From contig CAIPKV010000078.1 of assembly GCA_903865745.1 (NCBI GenBank), positions 29,108 to 93,107 of the forward strand: a stretch of 64,000 nt of DNA. Direction: 5' to 3'. The notes beneath the pieces were generated by a model, which ran no database searches, had not been told where the DNA came from, and saw only the letters and a list, made by a program, of their open reading frames with translations. Position numbers and translations under genes: made by a program. Shown piece by piece: positions 61,702 to 64,000 of this stretch (positions are counted from its first letter, which is position 1; every line of letters begins with the position of its first letter). The DNA is from an uncultured Verrucomicrobia subdivision 3 bacterium. Lineage in GTDB: Bacteria > Verrucomicrobiota > Verrucomicrobiia > Limisphaerales > UBA11358.

Positions 61702-62604
61702 TTATTTATCCCGCTTCAACAGATATTCGGCCAACGCTTCAAGGGCGACGGCTTTACCTTTGAAAATGTCCAGTGCGGCAAACGCCTTGGCGGTGAGTTG
61801 CGACGCAATCTTCCGCGATTTCTCCAAACCCACGATGGCAGGATAAGTCGCCTTGGCCACGGCTACGTCCTTGCCCGCCGTCTTACCCAGTTGCTCGCTG
61901 GTCTGCGTCACGTCGAGGATGTCGTCAATCACCTGGAACGCCAGACCGACGTTATAGCCAAAGTCCGTGAGAGCTTTGAGCTGTGCGGGCGTGCAATTGG
62001 CGCTCATACCACCGAGTCGCACGGAACAGCAAAGCAGCGCGGAAGTCTTGCGCTCGTGAATGTAGCGAAGTTCGGCCACGGAAAGCTTTTTGCCCTCGCC
62101 CTCTAAATCCGCCACCTGCCCGGCAACGAGTTGCAGCGAGCCGGAAGCTTTGGCGATTTCCAGAATCAGATCGCGATGCGAATAGCGCGGCCAGCTTTTG
62201 GCTTGTGCGGCAATCTCAAACGCCTGCGTCAGCAGTGCGTCGCCCGCCAGCACGGCGATGCCTTCGCCAAAGACTTTGTGATTGGTCGGTTTGCCCCGGC
62301 GAAAGTCGTCATTGTCCATCGCCGGCAAATCATCATGGATGAGCGAGTAGGTGTGGATGCATTCGACGGCGCAAGCCAGCGGCAGGGCGGCGGCATCGCT
62401 GCCACCACACGCCTCGGCGGCGGCCAGCAGCACGGCGGGGCGCATCCGCTTGCCACCGGCAAAGAGCGAGTAGCGCATGGCCTTATGAATGGTGGCAGGC
62501 TTGATCTTCTCACTGGGCAGGAATTTATCGAGCGCGGCATTAACGGACTCGGTACGCGAGGCAAGGAATTGATTCAGGTCGAACGGCGATTGTTTGGCGG
62601 CCAT
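61702..62604 (-). CDS. ispA: Polyprenyl (farnesyl/geranylgeranyl) diphosphate synthase
   Basis: This enzyme condenses isopentenyl diphosphate with allylic diphosphates. The 300-residue product has the first Asp-rich motif DDLPAMDND, then RRGKPTNHKVFGEGIAVLAG, and the second Asp-rich motif FQVIDDILDVT. The DDxxxxD spacing (DDLPAMD) is the short-chain type (farnesyl or geranylgeranyl). It may feed the prenyltransferase encoded at 40144, which is inference. Nothing downstream is co-oriented before the CDGSH gene. Confidence 0.93.
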   Translation of the reverse strand: MAAKQSPFDLNQFLASRTESVNAALDKFLPSEKIKPATIHKAMRYSLFAGGKRMRPAVLLAAAEACGGSDAAALPLACAVECIHTYSLIHDDLPAMDNDDFRRGKPTNHKVFGEGIAVLAGDALLTQAFEIAAQAKSWPRYSHRDLILEIAKASGSLQLVAGQVADLEGEGKKLSVAELRYIHERKTSALLCCSVRLGGMSANCTPAQLKALTDFGYNVGLAFQVIDDILDVTQTSEQLGKTAGKDVAVAKATYPAIVGLEKSRKIASQLTAKAFAALDIFKGKAVALEALAEYLLKRDK

Positions 62605-62712
62605 AATTGTTTGTCCAAAATGCCGGAAACGCGGACAAGTTAGAAGGGAATTTTTAAGATTGCTTTGAGGCGGACGGCTGGTATTCTGACCCGCTCGTTT
62701 TCTGAAACTATA

Positions 62713-62967
62713 ATGAACGCTGAACTTTGCAAAAAGGCCTTGGAAAAAGTTGGTAACCCCAACGTCCTGATTAACCTAATCTCGCGCCGCGTGCGCCAGC
62801 TCAATCAAGGCGGTGGCGGCCTCGGCCGCCCGCTCGTGAATGTGCCGGCCAGCATGGGCCTCGCCGACATCGCCCTCACGGAAATCATTGAGGAAAAGAT
62901 GGGCTGGGAGTTGCCGGAAGAAAAAGCGGCCGTCCGACCAATTGCCAAAAAACGCAAGAAGCACTAA
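62713..62967 (+). CDS. rpoZ: RNA polymerase omega subunit
   Basis: This small subunit supports assembly of RNA polymerase. The 84-residue product starts MNAELCKKALEKVGNPNVLI and has NLISRRVRQLNQGGGGLGRP, resembling the omega segment that clasps the beta-prime subunit. The C-terminus is Lys-rich. The ATG at 62713 is chosen because upstream in-frame sequence is atypical. A strong terminator lies downstream at 63014-63051. Confidence 0.82.
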   Translation: MNAELCKKALEKVGNPNVLINLISRRVRQLNQGGGGLGRPLVNVPASMGLADIALTEIIEEKMGWELPEEKAAVRPIAKKRKKH

Positions 62968-63013
62968 AGCAATGCCGAAGTAAGAATGCAGAAGCAATCA
63001 TTTCTGCCCCTTT

Positions 63014-63051
63014 AAAAATGCTTCGTTCATTTGATTGAACGAAGCATTTTT
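63014..63051 (+). terminator. Intrinsic terminator after rpoZ
   Basis: AAAAATGCTTCGTTCA (63014-63029) pairs perfectly over 16 bp with TGAACGAAGCATTTTT (63036-63051) around the loop TTTGAT. It separates rpoZ from smpB and, being symmetric, could work in both directions. It also rules out an upstream smpB start at 63035. Confidence 0.93.
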
Positions 63052-63086
63052 GTTTCTACATTCCGCCTTCTTCCTTCTAACTTGTA
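63052..63086 (+). repeat. Heptanucleotide repeat upstream of smpB
   Basis: Pyrimidine-rich units near TTCTACA, TTCCGCC, TTCTTCC and TTCTAAC lie between the terminator and the smpB start. Confidence 0.55.
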
Positions 63087-63091
63087 CTGCC

Positions 63092-63547
63092 ATGGCCGAC
63101 ATCGTTACCAACCACAAGGCCCGGCGCGATTACCACATCCTCGAGACCTTCGAAGCGGGGATTGTGCTACACGGCACGGAGGTGAAGTCGTTGCGCGCGG
63201 GCAAGGGTCAGATCGCCGACGCCTTCGCGCGCATTGAGAAGGACGAAGCGTGGCTCTACAATGCGCACATAGACGAGTATTCGCACGGCAACCTCCAGAA
63301 CCACGAGACGAAAGCCCCACGCAAGTTGCTCCTACACAAATCGGAGATCCGCAAATTATTTGAACTCGCCTCGGTCAAGGGCAACGCACTCTTCCCGCTG
63401 GCGTTTTTTTGGAAGAACGGGAAAGTGAAAGTGTCCATCGGCGTCGGTAAGGGCAAACAGACTTTTGACAAGCGCGACGATATCAAGAAGCGCGATTCCG
63501 ACCGCGAAATGAAACGCGCGACGATGAAGTGGACCAAGGGGAAATAA
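63092..63547 (+). CDS. smpB: SsrA-binding protein SmpB
   Basis: SmpB carries tmRNA to stalled ribosomes in trans-translation. The 151-residue product starts MADIVTNHKARRDYHILETF. It has EAGIVLHGTEVKSLRAGKGQ, AWLYNAHIDEYSHGN and the Lys-rich C-terminal tail (DREMKRATMKWTKGK). No tmRNA gene is visible in the 450 bp that follow. The ATG at 63092 is preferred because the longer frame would start inside the terminator. Confidence 0.96.
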   Translation: MADIVTNHKARRDYHILETFEAGIVLHGTEVKSLRAGKGQIADAFARIEKDEAWLYNAHIDEYSHGNLQNHETKAPRKLLLHKSEIRKLFELASVKGNALFPLAFFWKNGKVKVSIGVGKGKQTFDKRDDIKKRDSDREMKRATMKWTKGK

Positions 63548-63604
63548 ATCTGCGGTAGCTTGATCTTAATTGTCAGCGCGACTCGCGACCCACCCGCCTC
63601 CCAA

Positions 63605-63814
63605 ATCGTCAGCTTTGAGCCTTTGAGTGTCAGTGTTGAGTCTCAAAGCTTCAGCGGTGAGGTAAATAGCCTCACCGTTGATGCTCCTAGCCTGAACGAT
63701 GACCCTCCAAGCCTCACCGTTGATGCTAATAGGCTTATCGTTGAGGCTAATAGATTCAAAGTTGAACCTCCGAGCCTCAGCGTTGAACCTATTAGGCTCA
63801 GCCATCAGGCCATC
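63605..63814. repeat. 21-bp-period repeat island G
   Basis: Ten units start every 21 bp from 63605 to 63794. A typical unit contains the dyad AGCCTCA - 4 bp - TGATGCT, and 7-bp substructure is visible (units ending TCA, TGA). It begins 57 bp after the smpB stop. Both strands stay open (heptapeptide repeats such as SINGEA), but no start signal is present. The IS element begins to its right. Confidence 0.88.
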
Positions 63815-63900
63815 AACCGCATCATTTTCAACAACATAGGCTAAATCTAACCCATTTTTGCCGGTGATTGGGCCCCTCTGAACTAGGCCATTGAGGATGG

Positions 63901-63932
63901 GATGGTTTTCGGGTAACGAAAAGAAAACCATC
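63901..63932 (+). promoter_or_regulatory. Hairpin directly before the transposase start codon
   Basis: GATGGTTTTC (63901-63910) and GAAAACCATC (63923-63932) form a perfect 10-bp stem that ends at the base before the ATG. It would hide the ribosome-binding region in transcripts entering from outside the element, a known safeguard in insertion sequences. Confidence 0.65.
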
Positions 63933-64000
63933 ATGAAGAAGACACATCATACGACGGAGCAAATCATCCGCATCCTGCGGGAGGCGGAGACCAGCGGGCA
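63933..64000 (+). mobile_element. IS3-family transposase OrfA, 3'-truncated by window edge
   Basis: The frame from ATG 63933 reads MKKTHHTTEQIIRILREAET before the window ends. The TxEQIIrILrEAE pattern is the start of the helix-turn-helix OrfA protein of IS3-family (IS407-like) elements. The left end of the element should lie between 63815 and 63900, but I could not fix its terminal repeat without the right end. Confidence 0.8.

Noticed and set aside
63548..63900. tmRNA gene next to smpB
   Set aside because: No tRNA-like ends or tag-reading frame found; the region is occupied by island G.
63566..63934. Minus-strand frame of 122 codons through island G
   Set aside because: It is repeat-derived and starts in the IS leader region; no support for translation.

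Overview
The window reads as chromosomal DNA from a moderately GC-rich bacterium of the PVC group, most likely Verrucomicrobiota (Pedosphaera/Limisphaerales-like). This is inferred from gene content and style: type II secretion pseudopilins with Ala before the cleavage site, a DUF1573-cytochrome fusion, a compact RpoZ, many secreted proteins of unknown function, and few Shine-Dalgarno sequences. No rRNA is present, so the placement is tentative. Gene density is high and most genes are housekeeping.

Layout. 1-5.4 kb: the end of a coiled-coil membrane gene, tRNA-Arg(CCG), prfC, a VapBC pair and a Uup-type ABC-F ATPase. 5.4-12.2 kb: amidase, corrinoid adenosyltransferase, aspartate kinase, leuA behind a leucine attenuator, a DUF1573-cytochrome c, and bioB with a BirA-like operator over its start codon. 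12.2-20.6 kb: two AT-richer or unknown genes, an ArsR regulator, an M14 peptidase, then a minus-strand block (two cyclophilins, a VWA protein, a YacP-like nuclease, a lipoprotein). 20.7-24.8 kb: gspF-H-I-J-K. 25-31 kb: envelope proteins and hsp20-lon. 31-38.8 kb: thioesterase, purF, deoC, a pyrR-pyrB operon with an apparent PyrR-binding RNA leader, NUDIX, 5-formyl-THF cyclo-ligase and small lipoproteins. 38.9-48.2 kb: eboE-eboC, then a sulfate assimilation operon cysI-cysH-cysD-(large secreted protein)-cysN. 48.8-56.7 kb: unknown secreted gene, exonuclease, rimO, and an ABC transporter operon. 57.4-63.5 kb: trpD, Sel1 protein, proC, rnc, CDGSH protein, polyprenyl synthase, rpoZ, smpB. The window ends inside an IS3-type transposase gene.

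The most unusual structure is not a gene. Seven intergenic islands (about 4.9, 15.7, 27.9, 33.5, 48.2, 57.0 and 63.6 kb) are each built of degenerate tandem units with a period of exactly 21 bp. Each island has its own consensus, so they are not copies of one repeat. In most islands the units carry a dyad, so they form arrays of small inverted repeats spaced two helical turns apart. Two islands share a nearly identical 18-bp edge motif. A second class, runs of 7-bp units, lies in several intergenic gaps and also inside reading frames (rimO, trpD, eboE, the M14 peptidase, and the prepilin leader of gspH). The 21-bp period equals three such units.

Regulation visible in the sequence: a complete leucine attenuator before leuA (leader peptide, antiterminator, terminator); a PyrR-type hairpin, leader peptide and terminator overlapping the pyrR start; a BirA-like inverted repeat at bioB; a dyad before cysI; and several intrinsic terminators.
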